A DNA stretch of 64,000 nucleotides from Euryodendron excelsum (taxonomy: Eukaryota; Streptophyta; Magnoliopsida; Ericales; Pentaphylacaceae): assembly GCA_033060915.1 (NCBI GenBank), contig CM065384.1, positions 12,421,001-12,485,000 of the forward strand. The letters are read 5' to 3'. The notes below the pieces were generated by a model. That model ran no database searches. It worked only from the letters and a program-made list of their open reading frames with translations, and was not told where the DNA came from. Below, piece after piece: positions 44,230 through 56,244 of the stretch; positions within the stretch are counted from its first letter, which is position 1, and each line of letters opens with the position of its first letter. A program made the position numbers and the translations under genes.

Positions 44230-47200
44230 GCTGTCGCGCCTAGATTTTTCATACTCAAGGAATACTCACACAAGCGGGAAAAATGCTGTACTCTCTCGTT
44301 AGAACTCACCCTCCTAGAAGAATGAGTGCGATAAAGTTTGAATTGAAAATAGATTTAAATTAAGGGCTTTTGAAAAACGTTTGGAGTCGCCACCTAACTT
44401 GATTAAAGTGAGTTAGGTCACCTAAAAACTAAGAATAATCTGAAGACTACACTTAGGGTTTTTGGAAAACGATTTTGAAAATATCTCCTCAAGAGAGGGT
44501 TTTTAAGAAAATAGGTTGTTTGGCAACCTTTGGAAAATATTCAGCCCTTTTTGAAAAATAACTCCGTTTTGGTCTTTGAAAACAGTGATCTGGGTTCGGA
44601 GGTTGGTTACATGTAGGGAAGACGCACTAAGCCATCACCCTACCCCGCCCTTTCGGTACCTACATATTAATCTACCCTAGATTCACCTACGAGAGTCTTC
44701 AACTAACTATAGTTCAACCCTATTCACTTTAAAAAAGAATGTTTAAAAAGAAACTAACATGATGCATGATATGCAAGTGCAAGATAAGAGAATTGGAAAA
44801 TAGATTTTGGAAAAAGATTTGAAAAGAATTTGATTTGATTTGAAAGAGATTTAAAATTGGATAGATTTGAAAAGTTTTGGAAATTGAAAATAAAGATTTG
44901 GAAATAGAAATTTGAAATTGAAAATTTGAAAATAGATTGGAAAGATTTTGGAATTTGAAATTTGGAAAATATGCAGAAATTTGACATTTGAAAGAAGTTG
45001 TGACCGCACCCATGAGGGTTGTCTACGTATCCCTTTGGGGGAATCAGGTCAATCGTAGTTCGGACCGGAGTCCGATTGAAAATAGAAGGTTGGATTGGAA
45101 GAAAGAGATTGAATTGGAAATTGAATTTGATTTGAAATTAGAAGAGGAGATTGGAAATTGAAATTGAGAAGATTGGACTTGCTTTGGAAAGATTGATTCT
45201 GGAAAGACTTGGTTTTAGGAAACCTAGACTTAGGAAAGAGACTTAGGAAAAATTTGACTCGACTTGGAAGGTTTAAGAGATTAGGAAAGATTAGATTTAG
45301 AAAATATTTGAATTAGGAAAGGTCCGATTTAGGAAAGTTTCGAATTAGGAAAGGTCCGATTTAAGAAAGTTTTCAAATTAGGAAAGTTTCATTTTTGAAA
45401 AATTTCAAATTAAGAAGGTTTCGAAATTAGGAAAGTTTTGAATTAAGAAAGTTTCAACTTAGGAAGATTTTGAATTAAGAAAGTTTCAACTTAGGAAAGT
45501 TTTGAATTTAGGAAAGTTTTAGAAAAACAAGGAAGTTTTGAAAATAAGAAAATTTTGAGTTTAGAAAGTTTTGAACTTGGAAAGAGTTGAAGTTTTAGGA
45601 AAATTTAGAATTTAGAAAGATTTGGGTTTACAAAGATTTAACTTAAGAAAATTTTTAATTTAGAAAGCTTAGAATTTGGAAAGATTTGAAATTTGGAAAG
45701 TTTAAGATTAGAAAGTTTTAAAGTTTGAATTTTAGAAAATCTTGAGATTAGGAAAGGTTGAGTTTAGGAAAGATTTGGAAAACTTGAATTTGGAAAGTTA
45801 AGATTTGGAAAGGGGGTTGAATTAGGAAAGATGTGGAAGTTGAAAGTTTAGGAAACTTATGGTTTAGGAAGGTATGAAATTAGGAAAGATTTGAATTAGG
45901 AAAGATTTAGATTTTGAGTTTTAAAATTTAGGAAAGATTGTTATGTTCAAGTTTTGGAAATTTAAAACCTAGGAAAGTGGAAGATTAGGAAGGAGTTGAA
46001 TTAGGAAAGAGTTGGATTAGGAAGTGATAGGATTTGGTTTTTAAAAGAAAAGATTTGATTTTGTTTCCAAAAACGGAGGGCGGGATCTAGTTTCCTAAAT
46101 GTGCATATTGGATTTGGTGTCCTAAAAGGAAAATTTGATTTGACAAGGATTTGGAAAGGAAAAATTTCTAGAAGCCCTAGGTTTGGAAGTGTAGAATTTT
46201 GACGTAGAAAAGAGGTTTTGGAAACATGTATAGTTTGGAAGTGAAAACAAGAGGCTTAGGTTTGGGGCAAAGTTTGAAAATCATGTTTTTGGAAAGAAAA
46301 TTAGGGTTTCCTAATTGTGGGTTCTAGGGCTTGACTTGGGCTCTAAGGAAAGAGATTGTTAGAAAGTACGTTTTTGGAAACGAGTTTTTGGAAGAAAATC
46401 CTAGAGAGAAGTTTTGGAAAAGTGAATTTGAAGGGAGAGTTTTTGGAAAGAGATTTTAAAGAGAAGGAGTTTTTTAGAAAGTGTGTTTTTGGAAACGAAG
46501 ATTTTAGAAGGAAAATCCTAGAGGGAAATTTTTAGAAGGAAGATTTTAGGAAGTGAGTTTTTAGAAAGATCTTTAAGGAGTGTTTTTGGAAAGTGAATTT
46601 TGGGGAGAGAATTTTGGAAAGGAGTTGAAAAAAGAGGTTTTGAAAAATAGATTTTTGGAAAGAATTTTTGAAAACAATTTTGAAAAGAAGAGTTTTTGGG
46701 AAGTATGTTGGAAAAGAGATTTTTAGGAAGAGAGATTTTTGAAAAGAGAACTTTTTAGAAAGTATAAAAATATCTCACATTCCTAAAGCAATTCTAACCC
46801 TAAGAGAGCTAGAACCACTTTACGAAAGTGGTTTTGAAAACAACATGGGTTGAAATAATGGACCATGTTGGTCACTTTGATTGTAACACTTTCCTAAAGC
46901 AATCCTAGCCATGGAAAAGCTAGAATCACCCTAGGATTGTGGTTTTGAAAACAAGTTTGGAAAAAGAGAAATTTGATGCAATTTTGAAAACAAGTTTGAA
47001 AATGATTTTTCGAAGATGCAAGATGATGATATACATAATGCAAATTTGGGGTCGTGAACATACATGGCTAAGGCTTCACCACATAATCAAGGGGGCCAGA
47101 CCCACGTGGTCTCTGGTTAGACTAGGAGAAAGCTCCCGACATAGTGACTCTCCAATAGCCCAATCCTACACATGGACCGGGAATCCCCTTGTTTCAAGCA

Positions 47201-47624
47201 TGCAAAGAAAGAGGGGGAAAGAGATGGGGGATTAAAATAGAGAAAACCCAAGTGGGTTGGAGAGAGAAGAGAGAGGGGGAAGTGCGGAAATTTAAATAGA
47301 AAGCCTACAGTATGTCTTGTTTATTTTACGCGCCTTGCTTGTCTGCGATCTTCGGTCTTCGTCTTGATCTTCATCTTCAATCTTCAAGAGTTGTCTTCAA
47401 TCTTTAGATTGCAGCTCTTCAAGTCTTCGAAGGAGGGTTGAAGGTTAGTGTATGAGTTTATGGGGATGTATAGGAGTGTATATGAGGCTAGGGTTTGTGT
47501 ATGGTGGCTAGGGTTTGGAAAACCTAAGAAGGCTAGGGTTTAAGAGGTGCTCGAGCTCTGTATATCGAATTATACGATTTTTGGTTTGAGTTTGCGGATC
47601 CTTTAAATTCTGGAGGAGGCTTTG

Positions 47625-47632
47625 TATTTATA
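47625..47632 (-). promoter_or_regulatory. LTR TATA box, element 3 right LTR (drives gag)
   Basis: TATAAATA on the minus strand with GGCGCC palindromes about 30-120 bp upstream (47660-47750). This is the promoter expected to drive the genomic RNA and gag of element 3. Confidence 0.77.
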
Positions 47633-48105
47633 GAGGTTGGACAACACTTGCGCCTGTTGTAGTGGCGCCAGGCCAGAATTTACACTAGCGCCAGTAGGAG
47701 TGGCGCCAGGCCAATTTTTGGCTGGCGCCACTACTAGTGGCACCAGCCATTTAGGAAATATTTAAGGTCAGCAAGCAACGTATCTTTGACTAGATTTGGG
47801 CGCCTGTACTAGTGACTACCATGCAATTTTTAGCCTGCCTTTACTAGGAGTGACTCCAGAAAGTCCAGGAATGATTTGAAGGAGCCGGGAATGACCCGGA
47901 AGGTCGAAAAGGAGCAGGAACACTTAAATAGTGTCCTGGGGATATTTGACTTGAGAAATGAGGATAAGATGGGTCAGAAAGGTTGACTGGGCCTTTAGGG
48001 GCAAAACGGTCAATCGAACCGGGAAGTTGCCAGGACAGACTTGGACTGTCCCGGAAGAAGACTCAAGATTTGGGAACATTATTTAGAATGTTTCCAAAGG
48101 TTTCT

Positions 48106-48576
48106 GGTTTGATACCCAGAGCCGGTGTGGTCGGAAAAGGAAACCGGCCCACCAAGGGCAAAATGGTCATTTTGTATAGGGTTGGCCAGAACTGACTCGG
48201 AATGATCCGGAAGGATAGAAGAGGATTGAGAATACTATAAAAATTATTCTCGGGAGGTTACCGGTTCGAAACCCAGAGCCGGTGTGGTTGAAAAAGGAGA
48301 CCGGCCCACTAGGGGTGAAACAGTCATTTCGCACTGGGTTTGTCGGAACTGACTCAGAATGATCTGGAAAGGTAAAGAAAGGTTGAGAATATTATAAGAA
48401 GTAATCTCAGATGGTTACCGGTTTGATACCTAGAGCCGGTGTGGTTCCCGGGGCATTCGGATGCTTAGGGGCAAAATAGTCATCTTGACCGGAAAGTCTC
48501 GAACAAGGTCCAAAGGGTAGTTTGGTCATTTTTCACCAAAGTGGGCTAACAGACACTGGTGTTGACCTGGGTTTTG
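48106..48576. repeat. 157-bp tandem repeat, three copies (right LTR of element 3)
   Basis: Marker motif GGTT(T/C)GA(T/A)ACCCAG or its variant lies at 48106, 48263 and 48420, exactly 157 bp apart each time. Confidence 0.85.
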
Positions 48577-48699
48577 AGTGTTTCCACCACTTTGATGGCG
48601 GTCGTCGTGACACAGGGGTTTGTTGGCAATTCCCTATGTCGACCTATTTGTGAGTATTTCGGCTACTCTAACAGTTTTGTGAGTAGTTTCGCTACTCGG

Positions 48700-49310
48700 A
48701 CCGTCTCGAGGAATAAACTGTCTCAAGAGAGGAATTGGAAAGGGGTCTTACCGCCTTCGAAAAGACGTGCCTAGATTGGAACCGTCTCGAGGAATAAATT
48801 GTCTCGAGAGAGGGATTGGAAAGGGGTCTTATCGTCTCCGAAGAGACGTGCCTGGATTGGAACCGTTTCGAGGAATAAATTGTCCTGAGAGAGAGATTGG
48901 AAAGGGGTCTTACCGTCTTCGAAAAGACGTGGCTGGATTGGAACCGTCTCGAGGAATAAACTGTCTCGAGAGTGGGATTGGAAAGGGGTCTTATCGTCTC
49001 CGAAGAGACGTGCTTGGATTGGGACCGTCTCGAGGAATAAACTGTCCCGAGAGAGGGATTGGAAAGGGGTCTTACTGTCTTCGAAAAGATGTGCCTGGAT
49101 TGGAACCGTCTTGAGGAATAAACTGTCCTGAGAGAGGGATTGGAAAGGGGTCTTACCGTCTTCGAAAAGACGTGCCTCGATTGGAACCATCTCGAGGAAT
49201 AAACTGTCCCGAGAGAGGGATTGGAAAGGGGTCTTACCGTCTTCGAAGAGACGCGCCTGGATTGGAACCGTTTCGAGGAAGAAACTATCCCGAGAGAAGG
49301 ATTGGAAAGG
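48700..49310. repeat. 81-bp tandem repeat, seven units plus a partial (right LTR of element 3)
   Basis: Units start at 48700, 48781, 48862, 48943, 49024, 49105, 49186 and 49267 with ACCGTCTCGAGGAATAAACT or close variants. The copy number equals that of the left LTR, so the array expanded before this insertion. Both strands stay open across it because 81 is a multiple of three. Confidence 0.95.
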
Positions 49311-49498
49311 AAAGGACAATGCCCCTAAGGGCATTTTGGTCATTTTGCCTCTATTTGGGCCTGGTGGGCTCGCGAAGTGATGGACAGACGGGAATTGGAC
49401 TTAAAAAATCGATTTCGATTGGAATACGCCCACAATGACTTGAAAACAATTCTGGACGGAGTGTAGACTGCCGAGCGGTCAAAAATGGGGTGCTTACA

Positions 49499-50749
49499 CT
49501 TACTTTCTAAAAATCTCTTTTCCAAAATCTCTTTTCAAACTTACTTTCCTAAAAACTCTTTCCAAAAATTCTTTTCCAAAAGCTCTCTTCAAAATTCTAC
49601 TTTTTAAAAGCATTCTTCAAGTTTCCTTCCTAGAAACTCCCTTCAAAGAATTTACTTTCCAAAATCTTTTTTTCTTGTAGTCCAAGTCAAGCCCTAGAGC
49701 CAATGATTAGGAAACCCTAATTTTCACTTTCTTTTTTCACATCTAATCATAACTTTCCAAAATTCTATTTTCTACATCGAACTCTTAGGTTTCCTAAACC
49801 ACTTTTTCATGTCAAATTATATTTTCTAAATCCAAGTTTTCCAAATCTCATTATTTCCAATTTCATGTCAAATCTAGTCTTCCAACTTAGTGAACCAAAT
49901 TCAATCCTCCGTTTTTGGAAACAAAATCAAATTATCTCTTTTTGGAAATCGAAATTAAATCTTTTTTAATTCAATCCTTTCCTAACTTTAGACTTTCCTA
50001 ATGTTAAACTTTTCCAAATTTCAAACTTTCCAATCTTTCTAAATTTAAACCTTTCCTAATTTCTAAACTTTTTAAATTTTTCTTAAATCAAACTGTCCAA
50101 ATTCCAAATCCTTCTTAGATTGAAATCTTTCCAAAACTAAAACTTTCCTAATTTCAAAGTTTTCTAAATTCAAAACCTTCCTAAGTTGAAACTTTCTAAA
50201 TCCGAAACTTTCCTAATTTGGCACTTTCCAAATCCTAAAGCTTTCCAAACTCTAATCTTTCTTAAACCTTAGCTTTTCTAAATCTATTCTAAGTCAAGTT
50301 TTTCAAATCAAATCAAATCTCTTTTCAAAATCTTTCTTAAAATCCAACTTTTCTAATTCGAATCTTTCCTAAATTGAATATTTTCTAATTCGAATATTTC
50401 CTAAATCTAACTTTCTAAAATCAAACCTTCCTAATTCAACCACGTATTCCAATCTTAGGTAAACTAAACCCTAGGAGGCCTAAACCCTTAGAGTTAGGAA
50501 GCTTCGACTCTGTTCTAAAAATACTTTTCTAAACCAAGATGGTTTTACAATTTTAAACTTCAAAATGTTTTCAAATCTTTATCTTATCTAGTCCAAGTTC
50601 TCTTTCAAGGGACAAATCATCTTTCAAGTTCAATTCTAGGTCTAAGTTCTATCTCGATTCCAATCCTGCATTCTAAGTTTCAAATCAAACTCTTTTTCTA
50701 ATCAAAATCTTCTATTTTCAATCAGACTCTTGTCCAAACTACGACTGAC
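49499..50749 (+). repeat. 5' LTR of element 2, segment 2 (G-poor U5 region)
   Basis: This is the continuation of the element 2 LTR after element 3, beginning with the duplicated CTTAC. It consists of G-poor degenerate units (TTTCCTAATT, AAACTTTCC) and ends in the conserved block at AACTACGACTGAC, where solo LTR 3 is inserted. Colinear with about 24330-25635 in element 1. Confidence 0.85.
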
Positions 50750-53700
50750 TGTCGTGCCCTGATTTTCGCACTCGAAAAAAATAAGTAAGAAAAACGCAGT
50801 GCTCTCTCGTTAGAACTTATCCTCCTAGAAAGACGAGTACGACTAGGTTTGAATTGAAAATTTGATTTGAATAAAGGGTTTTTGAAAAACATTTGGAGAC
50901 GCCACCTAACTTGATTAAGGTGAGTTAGGTCACCCAAAACTAAGCACAATCCGAAAATTACACTTAGGGTTTTTAGAAGAAAGGTTTTGGAAAACATCCT
51001 TAAGAGAGGGTTTTTAAGAAAATAGGTTGTTTGGTAACCTTAAAAAAAATTTAAGCTCTTTTTTGAAAATAACTCCATTCGGTCTTTGAAAATAGTGATC
51101 TAGGTTCGGAGGTTGGTTACGTGTAGGGAAGACGCACTAAGCCATTTCCCTACCCTGCCCTTGTGGTATCTACATGTCTATTCTCACGTCCACTCATTTA
51201 GAATCTTTAATTAACAAATGTCCAAAAACAATCCACTTTAGAAATGGATTTGAAAAGATATATTTGAAAGAATGATTTGATTTTGAAAATAGATTTGAAA
51301 AGAAGCTTTGAAGTTTGAAAGAAGGTTTTAGAAATTGAAAATAGATTATGGAATTAGAGATATGAGAAAGATTGTGAAAATGGAAGTTTGAAAAAGGTTA
51401 TGAAAATAGAAGCTTGAAAAAGGTTGTGACTGCACCCATGAGGGTTGCCTATGTATCCCTGTTTGGGAATCAGGTCAGTCGTAGTTCGGATAAGAGTCCA
51501 ATAGAAAATTTGGTTTGAAAAGAGTTTGATTTGGACTTGGATTTGAAGATTGAAAAAAAGGTTTGATTTGAAATTGATTTGGAAGATTTGAAAATATTGG
51601 ATTTTGATTTAAAATAGAACTTGAGGATTTGAAATAGACCTTAGAATTGACTTTGAACTTAATTTGAAAACATAGAGTTTTGAAAACATCTTGACTTGAA
51701 TTGACGTTTGAAAAACCATATTGGTTTAGAAAAGAATATTTGGAGAAGAGTTGGGAGCTTTCTAACTTTAGGGCTAGGGTCGAACTAGGGTCTAGACATC
51801 CTAGGACTTAGGGTTACCTAGGGGTGAAGCATGTCATTGAATTGAATTTGACTTGAACTTGAAAAGTTTGATTTTGGGAAAACTTAGTTTTAAGAAACCT
51901 AAACTTAGGAAGATAGGATTTAGGAAGGACTTGAGATTAAGAAAGATTTGATTGGAAAGTTTGATTTAGAAAACATGGAGAGTTGGAGTCTTGAAAAGAT
52001 TGAATTTAGAAAATCTGAAAATTAGGAAAGTTTCAAAATAGAAAAGTTCCATTTTAGGAAAGTTTCAAATTAGGAAAGTTTCGATTTTGGAAAGTTTTGA
52101 TTTAGGAAAGTTTCGATTTTGGAAAGTTTTATTTTAGGAAAGGTTTTGAAATTGAAAAGTTTTGAATTTAGAAAGTTTCAACTTAAGAAAGTTTTGAATT
52201 TGGAAAGTTTCCTTGTTAGGAAAGATTTGATTAGGTTTGAGAAAGATTTGGAATTTGGAAAGTTTTAGAATTAGGAAAAGTTTGGGTTTAGAAAGATTAA
52301 GAAGTTTAAAGTTTAAGAAAAGATTTGAAAGTTTAAGTTTTGGAAAGTTAAAATTTAGGAAAGTATGAGATTAGGAAGGATTGAAATTAGGAAAGGTTGA
52401 AATTAGGAAATGTTTAATTTAGGAAAGATTTGATTTCTATTAAAACATTGGATTCTATTTCCAAGAAGAGATGATTTGATTTTGTTTCTAGAAACGGAAG
52501 ATTTGATTTGACTTAGAATTGGAGAGGTGGAGTTGTGAAAATCTTAGATTTGGAAAGCTATAGTTTTGGTTTAGGAAAAGTGATTTTGAAAATCTAAGAT
52601 TTGATGTAGCAAATAGAGGTTTTGGAAATCTATTTTTTGAGGAAAGATTGGAAATTGTGTTTTAGGAGAGAAAATTAGGATTTCCTAACCATGACTCTAG
52701 GGTTTAACTTGAACTCCAAGAAAAAAGGATTTTGGAAAATAGATCTTTCGAAGGGAATTTCTAAGAAGGAAATTTGAAGAGTGTTTTTTAGAAAGTAGAA
52801 TTTTGAAGAGAGCTTTTGGAAAGGGATTTTTGGAAAGATTTTTTAGGAAAGTAAGTTTGAAAAGAGATTTTTGAGAAGATTTAAAAAAAGGTTTTGGAAA
52901 GTAAGTTTGAAAAGCAATTTGGAAAGGGATTTGAATGTGGACTATTGCGAGCCTCTAAAAATATCTCACTTTCCTAAAATGACTCTAACTATAGGAAGAT
53001 TAGAACCATTCTAGAATTGTAATTTTGAAGACAATAAAGATTTGAAAATATGGACCATGAAAGCCACTTTAAATGTAACACTTTCTTAAAGCAACTCTAA
53101 CTGTGGAAACGCTAGAATCACCTTACGATTGTGATTTTGAAAAAAAGTTTGGAAAAAGAAGATTTAATATAAGTTTTGAAAATGATTTTTGATGCAATTT
53201 TTGAAAACAATTTTTTGAAGAGATGCATGATCATAATATGCATAATGCAAGTTGGAGTCGTGAACATACAAGGTTAAAAGTTTCACCACATAATCAAGGG
53301 GGCCGAACCCATGTGATCTCCAGTTAGACTAAGAGAAAGCCCCTGACACGGTGACCTTTAATAGTCTAATCCTACACATGAACCGGGGAGGCTTTTGTTT
53401 CAAGCAAGCAAGAAAGGGGGGTTAGAAGATGAGAATTAAAATAGAAGAAAACCCAAGTAGGTTAGGAGAGAGAAGAGAGAGGGGAGAAATTACGTAAACG
53501 TAAATAGGAAGCCTACCTTATGTCTTCTTTGCTTTGCTTACTTTATTTTCTTTGTTTTACTTCGGTTTTCAAAAGCTTCCAAGTTGCAGCACTTCAAGTC
53601 TTCAATGGAGGCTTCAGAGGTTCGTATATGAGTGTATGAGAGTGTATATATGCTAGGGTCTGGTGTATAGGGGCTAGGGTTTGGAGAACCTAAAGAAAAC

Positions 53701-55476
53701 TAGGGTTTGGAAGGGCTTCGACCTCTATAATTCGAAAAATAGAGTTTTTGGACCGAGTTTGCAGACCCTTTTCACGTTGGAAAAGGCTTTGTATTTACAG
53801 ACAAAAAACTGAATTGGCACCTGCTGTAGTGGCGCTAGGAAAAACTTTACATTGGCACTACTAGGAGTGACGCCAGGCCATTTTTGGGCTTGGCACCACT
53901 ACTAGTGGCGCCAGCCACTTAGGAAACTTTTAAAGCCAGCAAGCAATGTATCTTTCAAAGATTTGGGCACCTATACTAGTGACTACTATGCAATTTTTAG
54001 TCTAACTTCACTAGGAGTGACTCTGAAAGGTTCGGGAATGATTTAAAGAGGCAGGAATGGCCCGGAGAGCTTGAAAGGGACAAGAATCCTTAGAATAGTC
54101 TCTCGGGGGTAGTAGACTTGAAAAATGATGTCAGGAGGTGTTGAAAGGGTTGATCGGGCCATTAGGGGCAAAACGGTTAATCGAGCCAGAAGGCTGCCGG
54201 GATGGACTTAGAATGTTTTGAAAGAAGACTTGAGGCTTGGAAATATTAGCTAGAATGTTTCAGGAGGTTGCCGGTTTGATACCCAGAGTCGGTATTGTAG
54301 GAAAAGGCGACCGACCTACTAGGGCAAAACGGTCATTTTCCACCAGGTTTGCTGAAACTAGCTCTGAATGATCCAGAAATGCATCAGAAGGCTGGACATA
54401 CTATCAAAAGCATTCTCAGGAGATTACCAGTTTGATACATAGAGCCAGTGTGGTTCCCAGAGGCACTCAGATGCCTAGGAGCAAAATGGTCATTTTGACT
54501 GAATGGTCCCAGAATTGGCTTGGAACCGACTAGAAGGCACTTAAACATGTCGGATCGTCTTTGGGACGATCTTGGAAGGGTGGACTTACCGTTCTGAGGA
54601 CTTAGGTACTTTCTCGAGAAATGTGCCGAAAATGGCCCTAGGGGCAGTTTGGTCATTTTTCACTGGAGTGGGCTAGCAGGCACTAGTGTTGACCTGGGTT
54701 TTGAGTGTTTTTGTCACTTTGATGGTTTGTGACAAGTTGGTTTCCAAAGGTATCTCGTCCTTTGGTAAACGTGTCACAGCTAAGAGGCGAGTTCGGTCTC
54801 GTGACATATGGGGTTTGTTGACAATTCCCAATGCTAACTTGTTTACGAGTGTTTCTGCCACTCTAATGATTGCGATGTTTATGAGTACTTCCGTTACTCT
54901 AACGGTTCACGATCATTCCAAAGACTGCCTGATCTTGAGAAGCTGCTAAGTCGACTTATTGCTTGAGGAATCAACTTGCTCAAAAGGCGTGTCGAATAAC
55001 GGACATTTCTTTATTGGCAGGCTAGCAGGCACTAAAGGTGGACCATTCTTCTATCTCGGGGACTTGGAGTTTCATCCCAGTCGACGGGTTTGAAGCGACT
55101 TACCGTTTTGAAGATTGTTCTAAGAAAACGTGCCGGATTGGATGGTCTTATCGCTTGAGGGATCAACTTTCTCGAAAGGCATGCCAGATTTGATTTGAAC
55201 TAGAATTGGACTGGAATTGGATTTTGATCTGGGAATTGAGATTGAAACGGGGACTTACCAACTTCGAGAAGACGCGCCCACTAGAATTAGACCGAACAAT
55301 GCCTAAAGGGCATTTTGGTCATCTCGCCTCTACTTGGGCCCAATGGGCCCGCAAAGCAATCAATTGACTGGATTATGTCTGGAAGATTGGTTTGAACTGG
55401 AATATACCCATATTGACTTGAATACAAGTCTGGACGGACTGGAGACTGCCCAGCGGGTAAAAATAGGGTACTTACA
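50750..55476 (-). mobile_element. Solo LTR 3 of the Tat/Ogre family
   Basis: Single reverse-orientation LTR of 4727 bp with perfect target duplications CTGAC (50745-50749 and 55477-55481). It starts TGTCGTGCCCTGATTTTCGC and ends GGGTACTTACA on the plus strand. It is more decayed than the element 3 LTRs: the TATA box is altered and the terminal repeat is slightly changed. Its U3 lacks the 81-bp array and has single copies of the 157-bp-type unit (marker about 54273 and 54430). It interrupts the conserved R/U5 block of the element 2 LTR. Confidence 0.93.
53792..53799 (-). promoter_or_regulatory. Altered TATA box of solo LTR 3
   Basis: At the conserved position the plus strand reads TATTTACA, which is TGTAAATA on the minus strand. 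One base differs from the TATAAATA of the other LTRs, so promoter activity is probably reduced. Confidence 0.5.
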
Positions 55477-56224
55477 CTGACCTGATTCCCAAATAGGGAT
55501 ATGTACGCAACCCTTATGGGTGCGGTCATAACTTTTTTTAAGTTTTCAATTCCATAACTTTTTTCAAATTTTCAATTTCTTATTCTATTTTAAGTTTTTA
55601 ATTCTAAAATCTATTTCCAATCTCTAATTTCTAAAACCTTCTTTCAAAAATCAAATCTTCTTGTCAAAATCTATTTTCAAAATCAAAGTTTTTTCTTGCA
55701 CTTGTATATCATGCTTCATGTTAAACTTCTTTCAAAGTTCTTTTCAAAAGTGGATAGTTTTGGACATTTATTAATCAAAGATTTTGAATGGGTGAACCTA
55801 GAGTGAATAGACATGTAGGTACCGCAAGGGCGAGGTAGGGTGATGGCTTAGTGCGTCTTCCCTACACGTAACCAAGATCCGAATCTAGATAACTGTTTTC
55901 AAAGACCAAATGGAGTTATTTTAAAAAAGGGCTTACTTTTTTTCAAAGGTTGCCAAACAACCTATTTTCCAAAAAACTCTCCTTTGAGGAAGTTTTCAAA
56001 ACCCTAAGTATAATCTTCAGATTGTGCTTAGTTTTAGGTGACCTTACTCACCGTAATCAAGTTAGGTGGCAACTCCAAATTGTTTTTCAAAAACCCTTAA
56101 TTCAAAATCAAATTTTCAATTCAAACCTAGTCGCACTCGTCCTTTTAGAAGAATGAATTCTAACGATAGAGCACTGTGTTTTTCTCACTTGTCTTTTTCG
56201 GGTGCAAAAAATTGGGGCATGACA
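55477..56224 (+). repeat. 5' LTR of element 2, segment 3 (3' end)
   Basis: Resumes the conserved CTGACCTGATTCCC block and runs to GGGGCATGACA at 56224 beside the PBS. Includes the GTAGGTACCGCAAGGGCG motif (about 55815) and a PBS-like TGGCAACTCCA (56067-56077). Confidence 0.9.
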
Positions 56225-56226
56225 GC

Positions 56227-56244
56227 TGGCGACTCCACTGAAGA
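56227..56244 (+). other. Primer-binding site, element 2
   Basis: TGGCGACTCCACTGAAGA lies two bases after the LTR end, equivalent to the sites of elements 1 and 3. Confidence 0.8.

Larger units (their letters stand above)
30465..49498 (-). mobile_element. Element 3: complete pol-less Tat/Ogre-like element carrying gag and an antisense PMD gene
   Basis: This is the only complete element in the window, 19,034 bp on the minus strand. In its own direction the order is: 5' LTR (49498-44232), PBS (44229-44212), leader, gag (42669-40663), 2-kb spacer, antisense PMD gene (plus strand, 36818-38667), upstream region, purine tract (35545-35526) and 3' LTR (35525-30465). Target duplications are CCTAC (30460-30464) and CTTAC (49499-49503), one transition apart. 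The LTRs are similar, with mainly transition differences plus one extra 157-bp unit in the right LTR. Gag has one stop codon and the PMD gene two stops and one frameshift. No pol is present, so mobility would require an autonomous relative. Confidence 0.92.
44232..49498 (-). repeat. 5' LTR of element 3 (right copy)
   Basis: 5267 bp, with its 3' end at 44232 next to the PBS and its 5' end at 49498 (GGGGTGCTTACA). It is colinear with the left LTR over its full length. The length difference of 206 bp is mostly one additional 157-bp U3 unit. The R/U5 hairpin lies at 45060-45075 and a PBS-like TGGCGACTCCA (minus strand) at 44382-44392. Confidence 0.92.
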
